In this document: positions 23,976 through 32,550 of the stretch, in pieces
How the letters are laid out: every line of letters starts with the position of its first letter
How positions within the stretch are numbered: position 1 is the first letter of the stretch
NCBI GenBank assembly: GCA_903847955.1
Contig: CAINFA010000016.1
Span: forward strand, 1-39,346
Direction of reading: 5' to 3'
Source of the DNA: an uncultured Actinomycetes bacterium
Lineage (GTDB): Bacteria > Actinomycetota > Acidimicrobiia > Acidimicrobiales > RAAP-2
Length of the DNA stretch: 39,346 nucleotides
Translations under genes and position numbers: made by a program
The notes under the pieces: model-generated
Told to the model about the DNA's origin: nothing
The model's database searches: none
Seen by the model: only the letters and a program-made list of their open reading frames with translations

Positions 23976-26900
23976 TCAGCGAGGGTTGCCGTAGCGGTGG
24001 GCGGTGATGGAGATCGACTGCTCGAGCAGGTAGTGGGGGAGCTCCACCATGGGGTGTGGCACCGGTGGGGTGGGGTCAATGGTGCAACCAGCGTCGAGGA
24101 GTTGGGTCCTGCAGGCGTCATCGATGCGGCCGAGCACCCGCACCCGCTGCACGCCTGGGTTCATCGGATCGGTGACCTCGACCACCGAAACGCCACAGGT
24201 CGCTGCGGCCGCCTCGACGATCTGGCGCTCGTAGGGCGTGGAGGCTTCGCCGACGAGGACGCCGAGCGGCCGAGTGAGCGGTCGGTAGCGGTACCTGTTG
24301 TGCTCGATGGTGAGCTTCGCGTGGTCGTGGACCTGGGCGAAGTGGTCGTCGTAGGCCTGGCGAAACCGAGTGGTGAGCTCGTCGATTGGTGGCTCGTGCT
24401 GGCTCGACCAGGCGACGAGCGAGGTGACGTAGTGGGGACCGCCAGCCTTGGCTGTGGGTCCCACGCTCGACCGCTTCCACCCTCCGAAGGGCTGGCGGGC
24501 GACGATGGCGCCGGTGGTGGTCCGGTTGACGTAGAGGTTCCCCGCCTCGACCTCGTCGCACCATCGGGCAATCTCTGCGGGGTCGAGCGACTGCAGCCCT
24601 GCGGTGAGGCCGAAGTCGGTCCCGTTCTGCAGTTCGATGGCGTGGCCGAGGTCGCGGGCCCGGAGCACGCCGAGCACCGGACCGAACCACTCGTCGCGGT
24701 GGCTCCTCGAGCCTGCTTCGACGCCGACCTTGATCCCCGGAGTCCAGGTGTGGCCGCCATCGAGGCAGCGGGGTTCGAGCAGCCACCGCTCGCCGTCCTC
24801 GAGCTGGGTGAGCGCTCGTTGCAGGGGTGCCTCAGGTGGGGGCAGCACGGGCGGCACCGTCGTGGTGAGGTCGGTCGCTGGACCCACGGTGAGGCTGGCT
24901 GCGGCGTCGGCCAGCCGTTCGAGGAACGTCGGGTCGTCGTAGACCGAGGCCTCGACGATGGCCAGGCTCGCCGCAGAGCACTTCTGCCCAGCGTGGCCGA
25001 ACGCAGAGCGCACGAGGTCTCGAATGGCCACGTCGAGGTCGGCGGCTGCGGTGATGACCATGGCGTTCTTCCCACTCGTCTCGGCGCGCAGGTCGATCGA
25101 GGGCCGCCATGAGGAGAAGAGCTGCGCCGTGCCATGGGACCCCGTCAAGATGACGCAACCAGTTGATGGATGGCAGATCAGGTGCTGGCCAGCGTCGTCA
25201 TCGTCACAGGCCAGGACCTGCACCAGCCCTTCGGGCGCGCCGGCCTGCTCGAGGGCATCGAGGAGCATGAAGCTCAGCGCCCGAGCGGCAGGTGCGGGCT
25301 TGAGGACCACGGCACTGCCTGCCGCTAGCCCGGCGAAGACCCCGCCCGCAGCAATGGCGAGGGGGAAGTTCCACGGAGCGGCCACGACGATGGGTCCGAG
25401 GGGGCGATCTTCGAGAACCTGGGCGCGCAAGGTGGCAATGGCGTCAACGGAGGAGGCGTAGTAGCGAGCGAAGTCCACTGCCTCGGAGACCTCCACGTCA
25501 GCCTCGCTGACGACCTTGGAGGTGGTGCGAACCATGGCTGCAATCAGCGCTCCGCGCTGCACCTCGAGGGCTTCGGCGGTGGCCGCCAAGAGGACCTTGC
25601 GGGCCGAGAGCGGCTGCTCCCACCATCGTTGCTGGGCCTTCGAGGCGTGGTCCAGCGCGAGGTTGACGTCGTCGACGGTGACCGTGCGAGCCGGGAAGGG
25701 TGGCAGTGGTGCATCGAGTGCCGCCGTAATCCATCGCCGGTTGGCCTCGAGGGCGAAGTCGCTGTCAGCGGCATTGCTGAACGCACCCGAGGGAGCTGCC
25801 AGGGGGGGCATCGTCCGATCCTGGGTTCTCCGGCGTTGTGGTGGGGGGTCACGGCGGGCGAGTACCGCAGCCCTGAAGCGCTGTTCCTCCTCGTCGAGTC
25901 GAGCGGGGTTGGCGTCGAGCATGGAGCGGAGGAAGTTCTGAGCGGCAGCGTTCTCATCGAGTCTGCGAACGAGGTAGGCCACCGCTGAGGTGGCGTCGTC
26001 CCGGGCGGTGATGGGGGTGTAGAGCAGCAGCGACCCGGCCCGGCGGGCGGTGGCAGCAGCGAGGGAGGGCGCCATACCGTGCAGCATCTCCACCTCGAGC
26101 TGCTCGGGGGCGTCGAGGTGGTGTCGTAGGGTCAGCGCCCAGGCGACGTCGAAGACGTTGTGGCTGGCAGCGCCCACGACGATCGCTCCGTGTGCGGCCG
26201 GGTCGAGGAGCACGTCGAGGAGTCGCTTGTAGTTGGCATCCACCTCCGCCTTGGTGGTGAACGGTGCCTGCTCCCAACCTCGAAGGGTGGCCTCCACCTG
26301 CTCCATGGCCAAGTTGGCGCCCTTGACGACACGAACGCGCACCGGTGCGCCGCCAATGGCCACGCGTGCCATGGCGAACGCCTTGAGCTCCTCAGCCACC
26401 GACCAGCTGTCAGGTAGGTAGGCCTGGAGAGCAATGCCAGCGGTGAGGCGGTGGTACCGCTCCTCACCGAGCACCTTGGTGAAGCTGGCGACGGTCAAGG
26501 CCAGGTCGCGGTACTCCTCCATGTCGAGGTAGATCAGCGCGTTGGGCTGGCGAGCCATGGCGGCGTCGAAGAGCACGCGCAGCCTCGTGGCCAAGGCCTC
26601 CACCGATGCGTCGAAGGCCAAGGGCGAGATCTGGCTGTAGATCGAGGAGATCTTGACCGACACGCACCTCGTGTCGGGCACGGCGAGCAGGTCGAGGACC
26701 GCATTGAGCCGTGCCGCGGCTTCTCGCTCACCGATGATGGCCTCACCCAAGAGGTTGAGGTTGCACGTCACACCGCCCACTTGGGTGCGGGCCAAGTGCC
26801 GCTGAAGCCAGTCATGGTCGTACCAGCCCACCACGGCGGACATCTCATGGCGGAGGCGGGCACGCACGAGCGCCATCACCGGCCCAGGGAGCCACCGTGC

Positions 26901-27188
26901 CGCCCTCGCTCCGGTACCTAAGAGGGCTCGGTCAATGGCTCCAAGGCCCTCTGCCTGACGAGCCACCTCGGTCAAGCGGCGAGCCGCCCGCACGGGATCG
27001 GTGATGCGACCGACCTCGTCGCTCAAGACCTCGACGGTGGTGATGCCACCTTCGGCTTCGATGAGCCGTCGGAGCCTCCTCTGTCGTCGTCGCTCCTGCG
27101 CCCCTTGGGTGCGCTGGGCCTCGGCGAGCAGTGCCTTGGCGAGCGTGATCGATTCCGCAACCAGGTCGAGATCAGAGGGAGGGGCCAC
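23976..27188 (-). CDS. putA: Bifunctional proline dehydrogenase / P5C dehydrogenase
   Basis: 1,070 residues, oxidising proline to glutamate in two steps. The FAD-binding proline dehydrogenase barrel spans about 100-430 (CVSVKISSIYSQ, YLDMEEYRDLALT, RVRVVKGANLAMEQ, YTPITARDDA). The aldehyde dehydrogenase domain spans about 480-950, with APWNFPLAI (604-612), ILTGSHGTAQ, ETSGKNAMV (general-base Glu703) and FGHAGQKCSAAS (nucleophile Cys737). About 110 C-terminal residues follow. There is no DNA-binding ribbon-helix-helix at the N-terminus, so it is not an autoregulator like E. coli PutA. The GTG start lies 14 nt after a small membrane-protein gene. In many actinobacteria the two activities are separate proteins. 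Confidence 0.93.
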   Translation of the reverse strand: MAPPSDLDLVAESITLAKALLAEAQRTQGAQERRRQRRLRRLIEAEGGITTVEVLSDEVGRITDPVRAARRLTEVARQAEGLGAIDRALLGTGARAARWLPGPVMALVRARLRHEMSAVVGWYDHDWLQRHLARTQVGGVTCNLNLLGEAIIGEREAAARLNAVLDLLAVPDTRCVSVKISSIYSQISPLAFDASVEALATRLRVLFDAAMARQPNALIYLDMEEYRDLALTVASFTKVLGEERYHRLTAGIALQAYLPDSWSVAEELKAFAMARVAIGGAPVRVRVVKGANLAMEQVEATLRGWEQAPFTTKAEVDANYKRLLDVLLDPAAHGAIVVGAASHNVFDVAWALTLRHHLDAPEQLEVEMLHGMAPSLAAATARRAGSLLLYTPITARDDATSAVAYLVRRLDENAAAQNFLRSMLDANPARLDEEEQRFRAAVLARRDPPPQRRRTQDRTMPPLAAPSGAFSNAADSDFALEANRRWITAALDAPLPPFPARTVTVDDVNLALDHASKAQQRWWEQPLSARKVLLAATAEALEVQRGALIAAMVRTTSKVVSEADVEVSEAVDFARYYASSVDAIATLRAQVLEDRPLGPIVVAAPWNFPLAIAAGGVFAGLAAGSAVVLKPAPAARALSFMLLDALEQAGAPEGLVQVLACDDDDAGQHLICHPSTGCVILTGSHGTAQLFSSWRPSIDLRAETSGKNAMVITAAADLDVAIRDLVRSAFGHAGQKCSAASLAIVEASVYDDPTFLERLADAAASLTVGPATDLTTTVPPVLPPPEAPLQRALTQLEDGERWLLEPRCLDGGHTWTPGIKVGVEAGSRSHRDEWFGPVLGVLRARDLGHAIELQNGTDFGLTAGLQSLDPAEIARWCDEVEAGNLYVNRTTTGAIVARQPFGGWKRSSVGPTAKAGGPHYVTSLVAWSSQHEPPIDELTTRFRQAYDDHFAQVHDHAKLTIEHNRYRYRPLTRPLGVLVGEASTPYERQIVEAAAATCGVSVVEVTDPMNPGVQRVRVLGRIDDACRTQLLDAGCTIDPTPPVPHPMVELPHYLLEQSISITAHRYGNPR

Positions 27189-27202
27189 GGCGGAGCGCCG
27201 AC

Positions 27203-27373
27203 CTAGGAGCGCTTGGGCAGCAGTGCTCCAATGAACCAGAACAGCGGGAAGACGAGGCCGACGAGGAACATCACCCAGTGGCCCTTGCGCAGTGACATGA
27301 TCCCGAGGCTGACTAGCAAGATCAGGTAGAGCAGGCCCAAGAGCCCTCCCGTGAGGAGGATGCTGGCCGTCAT
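27203..27373 (-). CDS. Small membrane protein, 56 aa
   Basis: The track shows this within a longer ORF (to 27553), but the true start is probably the ATG at 27373, which overlaps the preceding small gene by ATGA. It encodes two hydrophobic segments (ILLTGGLLGLLYLILLVSLGI and MFLVGLVFPLFWFIGALL) joined by a basic loop (SLRKGH) and ends in PKRS. The layout recalls short phospholipase-D-nuclease-N-like or superinfection-type membrane proteins, but I do not assign a family. It sits 14 nt before putA in the same operon. Confidence 0.75.
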   Translation of the reverse strand: MTASILLTGGLLGLLYLILLVSLGIMSLRKGHWVMFLVGLVFPLFWFIGALLPKRS

Positions 27374-27531
27374 CGGAAAGCCCCCGCGATCACCACTGCA
27401 GCGCTCAGTGCCCGTCCGGCATCGCCGGCCAATTGGATGGTGCTGCGGCGGCCGTCGTGCCCCATGATCGACAGCACGATGCCGATGGCGGTCGCCAGCG
27501 CGGCCAACTTCCTGATGGTCCCCTTGGACAT
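27370..27531 (-). CDS. Small hydrophobic protein, 53 aa
   Basis: Starts at the ATG at 27531, with GGAGGAGG 2-5 nt upstream, and encodes SKGTIRKLAALATAIGIVLSIMG, a basic N-terminus followed by a hydrophobic segment, then a second weakly hydrophobic stretch (ALSAAVVIAGAF). It overlaps the next small gene by ATGA. Probably the first gene of the leftward operon with putA and the MFS exporter. Function unknown. The strong ribosome-binding site and coupled overlap argue that it is real. Confidence 0.6.
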   Translation of the reverse strand: MSKGTIRKLAALATAIGIVLSIMGHDGRRSTIQLAGDAGRALSAAVVIAGAFR

Positions 27532-27597
27532 GGTCCTCCTCCAGACGCTCCATCTTGGCACCCCCGTCTACAGGTTGCCTCCCTCAGAGGTGGCCCC

Positions 27598-27603
27598 TAG
27601 GGT
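27598..27603 (+). promoter_or_regulatory. Candidate -10 box of sulfatase-like gene
   Basis: TAGGGT in the 115-nt divergent gap between the leftward putA operon and the sulfatase-like gene, 43 nt before the GTG start. GAGGAG (27629-27634) lies 12 nt before the GTG, a rather long spacing. Confidence 0.3.
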
Positions 27604-27646
27604 CAGCGGTGCCGTCCCGAGGTCGCCTGAGGAGCCGTGGTTTGCC

Positions 27647-29107
27647 GTGAATGTCCTGTTCGTCACCCTGGATCAATTCCGAGCCGACTCCTACGGTGCC
27701 GCCGGGCATCCCGTGGTTGCGACGCCGACCCTCGACCGCTTGGCTGCCGAGGGCGTTCGACTCACCAAGCACTTCTCCCAAGCGGCACCTTGCTCGCCGG
27801 GTCGCGCCGCGCTCTACACCGGGATGTACCAAATGAACAACCGGGTAGTGGCCAATGGCTCGCCCCTCGACGCCAGCTTCGACAACGTGGCCAAAATGGT
27901 TCGCCGGGCGGGGTTCACCCCGACGCTCTTCGGCTACACCGACCAGGGTCAGGATCCCCGCACCGCAACGGGTCCTGACGACCCGCGCCTCGACAACTAC
28001 GACGGCATCCTGCCCGGCTTCGAGGTGGGGTGCTACCTGCCCGAGAACCAGGCACCTTGGCGTACGTGGCTCGAGTCGCTCGGCTACGAGGTGCCTCCCG
28101 GTGGCTGGCACCAGATGCTGGTCGACGAGCCCAGCCGACCAGCGGAGCACTCGTTGTCGGCATTCTTGACCAACGAGTTCTGTCGTTGGCTCGATGCGCA
28201 GCCCTCAGGGTGGTTCGCGCACCTCAGCTACCTCCGACCGCACCCGCCCTACAGCGCCGCCGGGCACTTCTCTGAGCGCTACGACCCCGCCGAAGTCGAG
28301 CTCCCGATCGCACCGGTGGATGCCGCGCACCGTGAGCCCAACCACTCCGCGTGGCTGTCGATTCCTGCCGCCGCAGCCCCCACCGACGAGGAGGGCCAAC
28401 GGCAGATGCGGGCGCAGTACTACGGCATGATCGCCGAGATTGACAGCCGCCTGGGACAAGTCGTGGCTGCTATCGAGGCCCGTGGGGAGTGGGACGAGAC
28501 GGTGGTCCTCATCACCGCTGACCACGGTGAGCAGCTCGGCGACCACGGGCTGAAGGAGAAGTTGGGCTACTTCCCGCAGAGCTACCACATCATCGGCATT
28601 TGGCGTGACCCCTTCGTCGAGGCGAGCGGGATCACCGTGGAGGCCTTCACCGAGAATGTGGACCTCTTCCCCACGCTGTGCGAGCGGCTGGGGCAGCCCA
28701 TTCCACGACAGGTGGATGGTCGGTCGTTGCTGGCGCTCTTCGACGGCACCGCCAAGGACTGGAGAACCGCCGCGCACTACGAGTGGGACTGGCGGTACGT
28801 CTTCATCGGCGCCGATGCACCTGGTTGGCCTGAGCACCGGTTCTTGGAACGGCAGAACCTGGCGGCCGTCGTCAACGACGAGTTGGCCTACGTCCAGTTC
28901 GGTGACGGGAGCTCGCTGTGCTTCGACCTCGTCGCCGATCCGACGTGGCGGACGCCACAAGCCGACCCTGCCAAGGTGCTCGAGGGGGCCAAGGCCCTGC
29001 TGCAGTGGCGCCAAGAGCACCTCGGTCGCCAGATGACCGACCTGCTGCTGACCGCCGAGCGGCCGGGGGTCTGGCCCGAGGTCGCCAGCGGCCTTCCAAC
29101 CGCCTGA
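27647..29107 (+). CDS. Sulfatase-superfamily hydrolase, phosphonate-monoesterase-like
   Basis: 486 residues from the GTG at 27647. An alkaline-phosphatase-fold hydrolase. NVLFVTLDQFRADSYG holds the first metal-binding Asp, and APCSPGRAALYTGMY carries CxPxR with Cys49, which must be converted to formylglycine for activity. PTLFGYTDQGQDPRT, LSYLRPHPPY, ITADHGEQLGDHG (metal-binding Asp-His) and HYEWDWR follow. This order resembles the Rhizobium/Burkholderia phosphonate monoester hydrolases more than classic arylsulfatases, so phosphonate or phosphate diesters as well as sulfate esters are candidates. No signal peptide, so probably cytoplasmic. A formylglycine-generating enzyme is not in the window. 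Confidence 0.88.
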   Translation: MNVLFVTLDQFRADSYGAAGHPVVATPTLDRLAAEGVRLTKHFSQAAPCSPGRAALYTGMYQMNNRVVANGSPLDASFDNVAKMVRRAGFTPTLFGYTDQGQDPRTATGPDDPRLDNYDGILPGFEVGCYLPENQAPWRTWLESLGYEVPPGGWHQMLVDEPSRPAEHSLSAFLTNEFCRWLDAQPSGWFAHLSYLRPHPPYSAAGHFSERYDPAEVELPIAPVDAAHREPNHSAWLSIPAAAAPTDEEGQRQMRAQYYGMIAEIDSRLGQVVAAIEARGEWDETVVLITADHGEQLGDHGLKEKLGYFPQSYHIIGIWRDPFVEASGITVEAFTENVDLFPTLCERLGQPIPRQVDGRSLLALFDGTAKDWRTAAHYEWDWRYVFIGADAPGWPEHRFLERQNLAAVVNDELAYVQFGDGSSLCFDLVADPTWRTPQADPAKVLEGAKALLQWRQEHLGRQMTDLLLTAERPGVWPEVASGLPTA

Positions 29108-29111
29108 GGGT

Positions 29112-29372
29112 TCAGCTGGCCTCGGTGACGTCCTCGGGCGTGGAGGCGGGGGAGTCGCGGCGCACGACGGTAACCACCACCGCTACCAGGCCGGCGACGA
29201 GGCTGGCCAGGAGCAGCACCTTCAGGATCGACGTGGCGCGCCGTCGGGTGGTGCTCAGCGTGTCGCCGAGGTGCTCGACGTGGGCCAAGGTGCCATCGAG
29301 TGCCTCGAGGACGCCGATGGCTTGTCCGAGCCGAGCTCGGAGGTGACGGGGTGCGACGAGAGTGCTGACCAT
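29112..29372 (-). CDS. Small single-pass membrane protein, 86 aa
   Basis: Convergent with the sulfatase-like gene (4 nt between stops). GAGGAG lies 6 nt before the ATG. The first half is an amphipathic helical region (LGQAIGVLEALDGTLAHVEHLGDTL), followed by TTRRR and one membrane segment (ILKVLLLASLVAGLVAVVVTVV), then an acidic tail. No family is recognised. Composition and ribosome-binding site support it as real; the + strand ORFs over it are shadows. Confidence 0.65.
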   Translation of the reverse strand: MVSTLVAPRHLRARLGQAIGVLEALDGTLAHVEHLGDTLSTTRRRATSILKVLLLASLVAGLVAVVVTVVRRDSPASTPEDVTEAS

Positions 29373-29429
29373 GGCTGGCTCCTCGATGACGGGTTGCTCG
29401 GCAACCGAGCGCGAGAGCTCGGCGCTGCC

Positions 29430-29809
29430 GTGCGCTCACCCTACGCTGCGGGGAGGGCGAAGGTACTCGGCATCGGTGGGGTGTTCCTCCGCGCTCAGGA
29501 CCCAGAGGCGCTCCGGCGCTTCTACCAAGCAGCCCTTGGGGTTGTGGTCGAACCTTGGGGCGCGGTGCTCGAGCCCGACCACGCCGAACATGCGAGCGTC
29601 TTCAGCATCTCCAGCCTTGACGACGAGCACCTCGGTGACCCACGGCAGCAGGCCTGGTCAACGTCGGGGTTGAGGGCCTCGAGGAGATCTGCCAGCGACT
29701 CGTCCGCCTCGGTGCTCCTGTGGAACCGATCGTCGATGACGAGCATGGTCGGTTCAGTTGGGCAAGGGATCCTGAGGGCAACACGTTCGAGCTCTGGGAG
29801 CCGTGCTGA
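29430..29809 (+). pseudogene. VOC (glyoxalase-fold) protein gene with a frameshift
   Basis: Two reading frames together make one VOC-family protein. The first reads KVLGIGGVFLRAQDPEALRRFY and on to LDDEHLGDPRQQA; at 29654 the homology moves by one base to LVNVGVEGLEEICQRLV, HGRFSWARDPEGNTFELW and EPC-stop. Similar intact proteins continue QQAMVNV, so one base seems lost in GCC(A)TGGTC. The start is unclear (GTG at 29430 is the upstream limit). The family includes glyoxalase I, dioxygenases and resistance proteins; function is unknown. Either a recently broken gene or a sequencing error. Its end precedes the ndh start by 53 nt. Confidence 0.8.
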
Positions 29810-29850
29810 CCATGGCCGAGGCAGCGCACCGAGGCGGTGCGCTGATCGGT

Positions 29851-29856
29851 AAGACT
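29851..29856 (+). promoter_or_regulatory. -10-like box of NADH dehydrogenase gene
   Basis: AAGACT-GTTGCC-ATG has the same 6-nt spacing as the other leaderless starts, and there is no Shine-Dalgarno sequence. Confidence 0.4.
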
Positions 29857-29862
29857 GTTGCC

Positions 29863-31188
29863 ATGGGAGCCGCCGCATCGTCGACGCCTCGAGTGCTCAT
29901 CATCGGTGGTGGCTTCGGCGGCGTCTTCGCTGCCCGCAGGTTGGCCAAGGCGCCAGTGCAGGTGACGATCCTCGACCGGAACACCTCAAACCTGTTCCAG
30001 CCCTTGCTCTACCAGTGCGCGACCGGCATCTTGTCCGAGGGGCAGATCACCCTTCCGCTCCGAAGCCTCGTCCGTCGGTACCGCAACTGCACGGTGCTCC
30101 AAGGTGAGGCGGTGGCGCTGAACGCTGAGACCAAGGTCGTCTCGGCCCGCCGTCCTGACGGGTCCACCTACGAACTGGCCTACGACTACCTCATCGTCGC
30201 CGCAGGGATGCGGCAGAGCTACTTCGGCAACGATCGCTTCGCCGAGTTCGCACCGGGTATGAAGACGCTCGACGATGCGCTCGAGATTCGACGCCGGATC
30301 TACGGCGCCTTCGAGATGGCCGAGAGCCTCCCCACCCCCGCTGAGCGGAAGGATTGGCTGACCTTCGCGGTGGTCGGCGCTGGGCCAACCGGGGTCGAGC
30401 TGGCCGGACAGATCCGAGAGCTCGCGCTCAAGACGATCGCCAAGGAGTTCACCCACATCGACCCCACCGAAGCGAGGGTGCTGCTCTTCGATGGTGTCGA
30501 CGCGCCGCTCCAGGTGTTCGGCGAGGCGCTCTCTGCGCGTGCGGTACGAGACCTCGAGGGCCTCGGCGTCGAGCTGCACATGGGGGTCTTGGTGGTCGAC
30601 GTCGATGCACGCGGGCTGACCGCCAAGTCCCGCAGCGACGGCCGACACGAGCGGTTCGCGGCCCGAACCGTGCTGTGGACGGCAGGGGTCGAAGCTGTTC
30701 CCTTCGTCAAGGTCGTGGCCGAGGCACTGGGGGTCAGCCAAGATCGAGCTGGGAGGATTGCCGTCGAGGAGGACCTGACCGTACCTGGGCACCCCGACGT
30801 CTGGGTCCTGGGCGACATCATGGCCCTGAACGGGCTGCCGGGCGTTGCCGAGGTTGCCCTCCAAGGTGGCCTGCACGCTGGAGGGCAGATTCGCCGACTG
30901 GTCGAAGGTCGTGCCAAGCCCGAGGAGCGCTTCAGGTACCGAGACCTCGGGAGTGCGGCCTACATCTCGCGCTTCAAGGCCGTCGTGCACGTCGGGCGGT
31001 TCAAGCTCTCTGGGTTCCTCGCCTGGTTGATCTGGGGGTTCGTCCACCTCGCGTTCTTGGCGAGCCATCGGCACCGTGCCAGCACCGTCACGAGCTGGAT
31101 GTTCAACCTGGCTCGAGGTCACCGGACCGAGCGGGCCTACCCTGAGGCGCTCGAAGGTCGTCGGTCGTCGGTGCCGGAGTCCCCGTGA
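29863..31188 (+). CDS. ndh: Type II NADH dehydrogenase (NDH-2)
   Basis: 441 residues, a single-subunit flavoprotein that passes electrons from NADH to quinone without pumping protons. Seen: the FAD-binding RVLIIGGGFGGVFAARRL at the N-terminus, LYQCATGILSEGQITLPLR, YDYLIVAAGMRQSYFG, the NADH-binding VVGAGPTGVELAGQI, VWVLGDIMAL (FAD contact), and a C-terminal membrane-binding region with LSGFLAWLIWGFVHLAFL. The wording fits membrane-bound NDH-2 rather than other disulfide-oxidoreductase-fold enzymes. The ATG at 29863 is chosen over the track's 29803 because it starts just before the FAD motif and carries the leaderless -10 pattern. The stop overlaps the next gene (GTGA). Confidence 0.9.
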   Translation: MGAAASSTPRVLIIGGGFGGVFAARRLAKAPVQVTILDRNTSNLFQPLLYQCATGILSEGQITLPLRSLVRRYRNCTVLQGEAVALNAETKVVSARRPDGSTYELAYDYLIVAAGMRQSYFGNDRFAEFAPGMKTLDDALEIRRRIYGAFEMAESLPTPAERKDWLTFAVVGAGPTGVELAGQIRELALKTIAKEFTHIDPTEARVLLFDGVDAPLQVFGEALSARAVRDLEGLGVELHMGVLVVDVDARGLTAKSRSDGRHERFAARTVLWTAGVEAVPFVKVVAEALGVSQDRAGRIAVEEDLTVPGHPDVWVLGDIMALNGLPGVAEVALQGGLHAGGQIRRLVEGRAKPEERFRYRDLGSAAYISRFKAVVHVGRFKLSGFLAWLIWGFVHLAFLASHRHRASTVTSWMFNLARGHRTERAYPEALEGRRSSVPESP

Positions 31189-32420
31189 GGTCGAGCAGCC
31201 GTCGACTGCCGGTCGGCGTCTTGTGCATGGTGGCGGCCTTGGTCACCCTCGGAGGTGCAGCGGTTCGCTCGGGCGCCTCCACGCCGAGCCTGCCGAACTT
31301 GGCGGTGACCACCTTGGGGCCACTCGAGACCTCGAGTGAGCATGCCGGGAACTACTGGATCGACCGCGATGAGGGCATCAGCGCAGCACTCGGCGGCTCG
31401 AGGTCACTGTGGATCTTCGGTGACACGACGGTCGTCCGCAAGGTGGCCGGCACCGTGACCCGCCTGTCGTTCATCACCGGTTCCACTGCCGCCGAGGGTC
31501 GCACCCCCGTCCTCAAAGCACCAACTGCCTTAGATGAGGTGCAGGTGGGGAGCACGGCGGCGAACCCCACGACCTACCCGAGTCACTTCATGGCGAACCC
31601 AACCGCACTGTTCGAGCCGGGGCGTGCCACACCGTGTCTGAACTCCTCAGCGGGGTTTCCCGCACGATGGGTGACGGGTGCGGCGCTCATACCGTCGACC
31701 ACGACGGTGCTCATCACCTTCTACGACGTGTGCCTCGAGTCGAACACCTCCTATCCGGTCGAGGCCTGGGGCTTCACCGAGTTCAACACGTCCACCAACG
31801 CCTTCGTGGTGCCACCAACTGAGGTGTTCGGCCCGGCGCCACTCGGCGCAACCTTGCCACTGGCCGACCGCTTCGAGGCTCCGGTGTTCACCGCCGGCGG
31901 CAAGCTGGTCCTGTTCTCGAGTCAGTGCACGAACCAGGTGGGAACGACGTGTATCGCCGGATCGGTCAATGCGGTCTCCATGGTCCCCACCTTGGCCAAC
32001 CTCGAGAACCCGGCGAGCTACGTGCCGATGGCGCTCCACGTCGATGCCACCTCCAAGCCCTGGGCGCCGCTCAAAACGGTGTCGGTCAACCTCTACCCCG
32101 GCTCGGGGGGCTCGATCCCGAGCTTCGTGCTCGTTGAGCAGACCGATGACAGCGGGGACCTCGCGATCTACCGTGGCTCCACAGCCACTGGGCCGTTCCA
32201 CGAGGTCGGGACTGCCCGCCTTCCAGGTTGCGACGGGCCTCCGCCGATTGACGCCAACGGGGTCGAGTCGATCTCGCACTTCTGCTACGCCTACGTCGGC
32301 CACCCGGAGATGTCCCAGGGGTCAACGTTGGTGTTGACCTACTTCCGACCGGGCTACCTGACCCCCGGTGGTCACCTCATGGTCGTCTCGGTGCGGCTCC
32401 CGGTGAGCGCGGGGATGTGA
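31185..32420 (+). CDS. Secreted DUF4185-like beta-propeller protein
   Basis: 411 residues. The N-terminal RSSSRRLPVGVLCMVAALVTLGGAA is a signal peptide with a basic start. The mature region begins GNYWIDRDEGISAALGGSRSLWIFGDTTV, the kind of WxxDxG...LWxFGDT signature seen in DUF4185/DUF5005 proteins with a five-bladed propeller fold related to glycosidases. Later blades include HFMANPTALF, DRFEAPVFTAGGKLVLFSSQC and DLAIYRGSTATGPF. Substrate is unknown; sugar-polymer binding or hydrolysis is a family-level guess. Several Cys (four or more) could form disulfides outside the cell. GTGA overlap with ndh means coupling, although a functional link is not obvious. Confidence 0.8.
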   Translation: MRSSSRRLPVGVLCMVAALVTLGGAAVRSGASTPSLPNLAVTTLGPLETSSEHAGNYWIDRDEGISAALGGSRSLWIFGDTTVVRKVAGTVTRLSFITGSTAAEGRTPVLKAPTALDEVQVGSTAANPTTYPSHFMANPTALFEPGRATPCLNSSAGFPARWVTGAALIPSTTTVLITFYDVCLESNTSYPVEAWGFTEFNTSTNAFVVPPTEVFGPAPLGATLPLADRFEAPVFTAGGKLVLFSSQCTNQVGTTCIAGSVNAVSMVPTLANLENPASYVPMALHVDATSKPWAPLKTVSVNLYPGSGGSIPSFVLVEQTDDSGDLAIYRGSTATGPFHEVGTARLPGCDGPPPIDANGVESISHFCYAYVGHPEMSQGSTLVLTYFRPGYLTPGGHLMVVSVRLPVSAGM

Positions 32421-32520
32421 CGTCCAGATCACCGGCTGCGTTCGCCCAAGACGGCGCGTTCCGCCTACCGCCGGCCGTGGATGGCCTCGTTGACGCCTCC
32501 ACCGTCACCCTCGGGCGCTC

Positions 32521-32537
32521 GGCCCCAGTTGGGGGCC
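32521..32537. terminator. Inverted repeat between convergent genes
   Basis: GGCCCC-AGTTG-GGGGCC in the 130-nt gap between the secreted DUF4185-like gene and the convergent metallophosphoesterase gene. 6-bp stem, no T-tract. Nothing else is recognised in this gap. Confidence 0.3.
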
Positions 32538-32550
32538 AACCGGCAGTGGT

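Noticed and set aside
22827-25112. 761-aa plus-strand ORF
   Set aside because: Lies antisense to the MFS exporter and putA, both with clear motifs; its Glu/Gly/Arg-rich composition is typical of a shadow frame.
28205-29020. 271-aa minus-strand ORF over the sulfatase-like gene
   Set aside because: Antisense to a gene with the CxPxR motif and metal-binding residues; no domain of its own.
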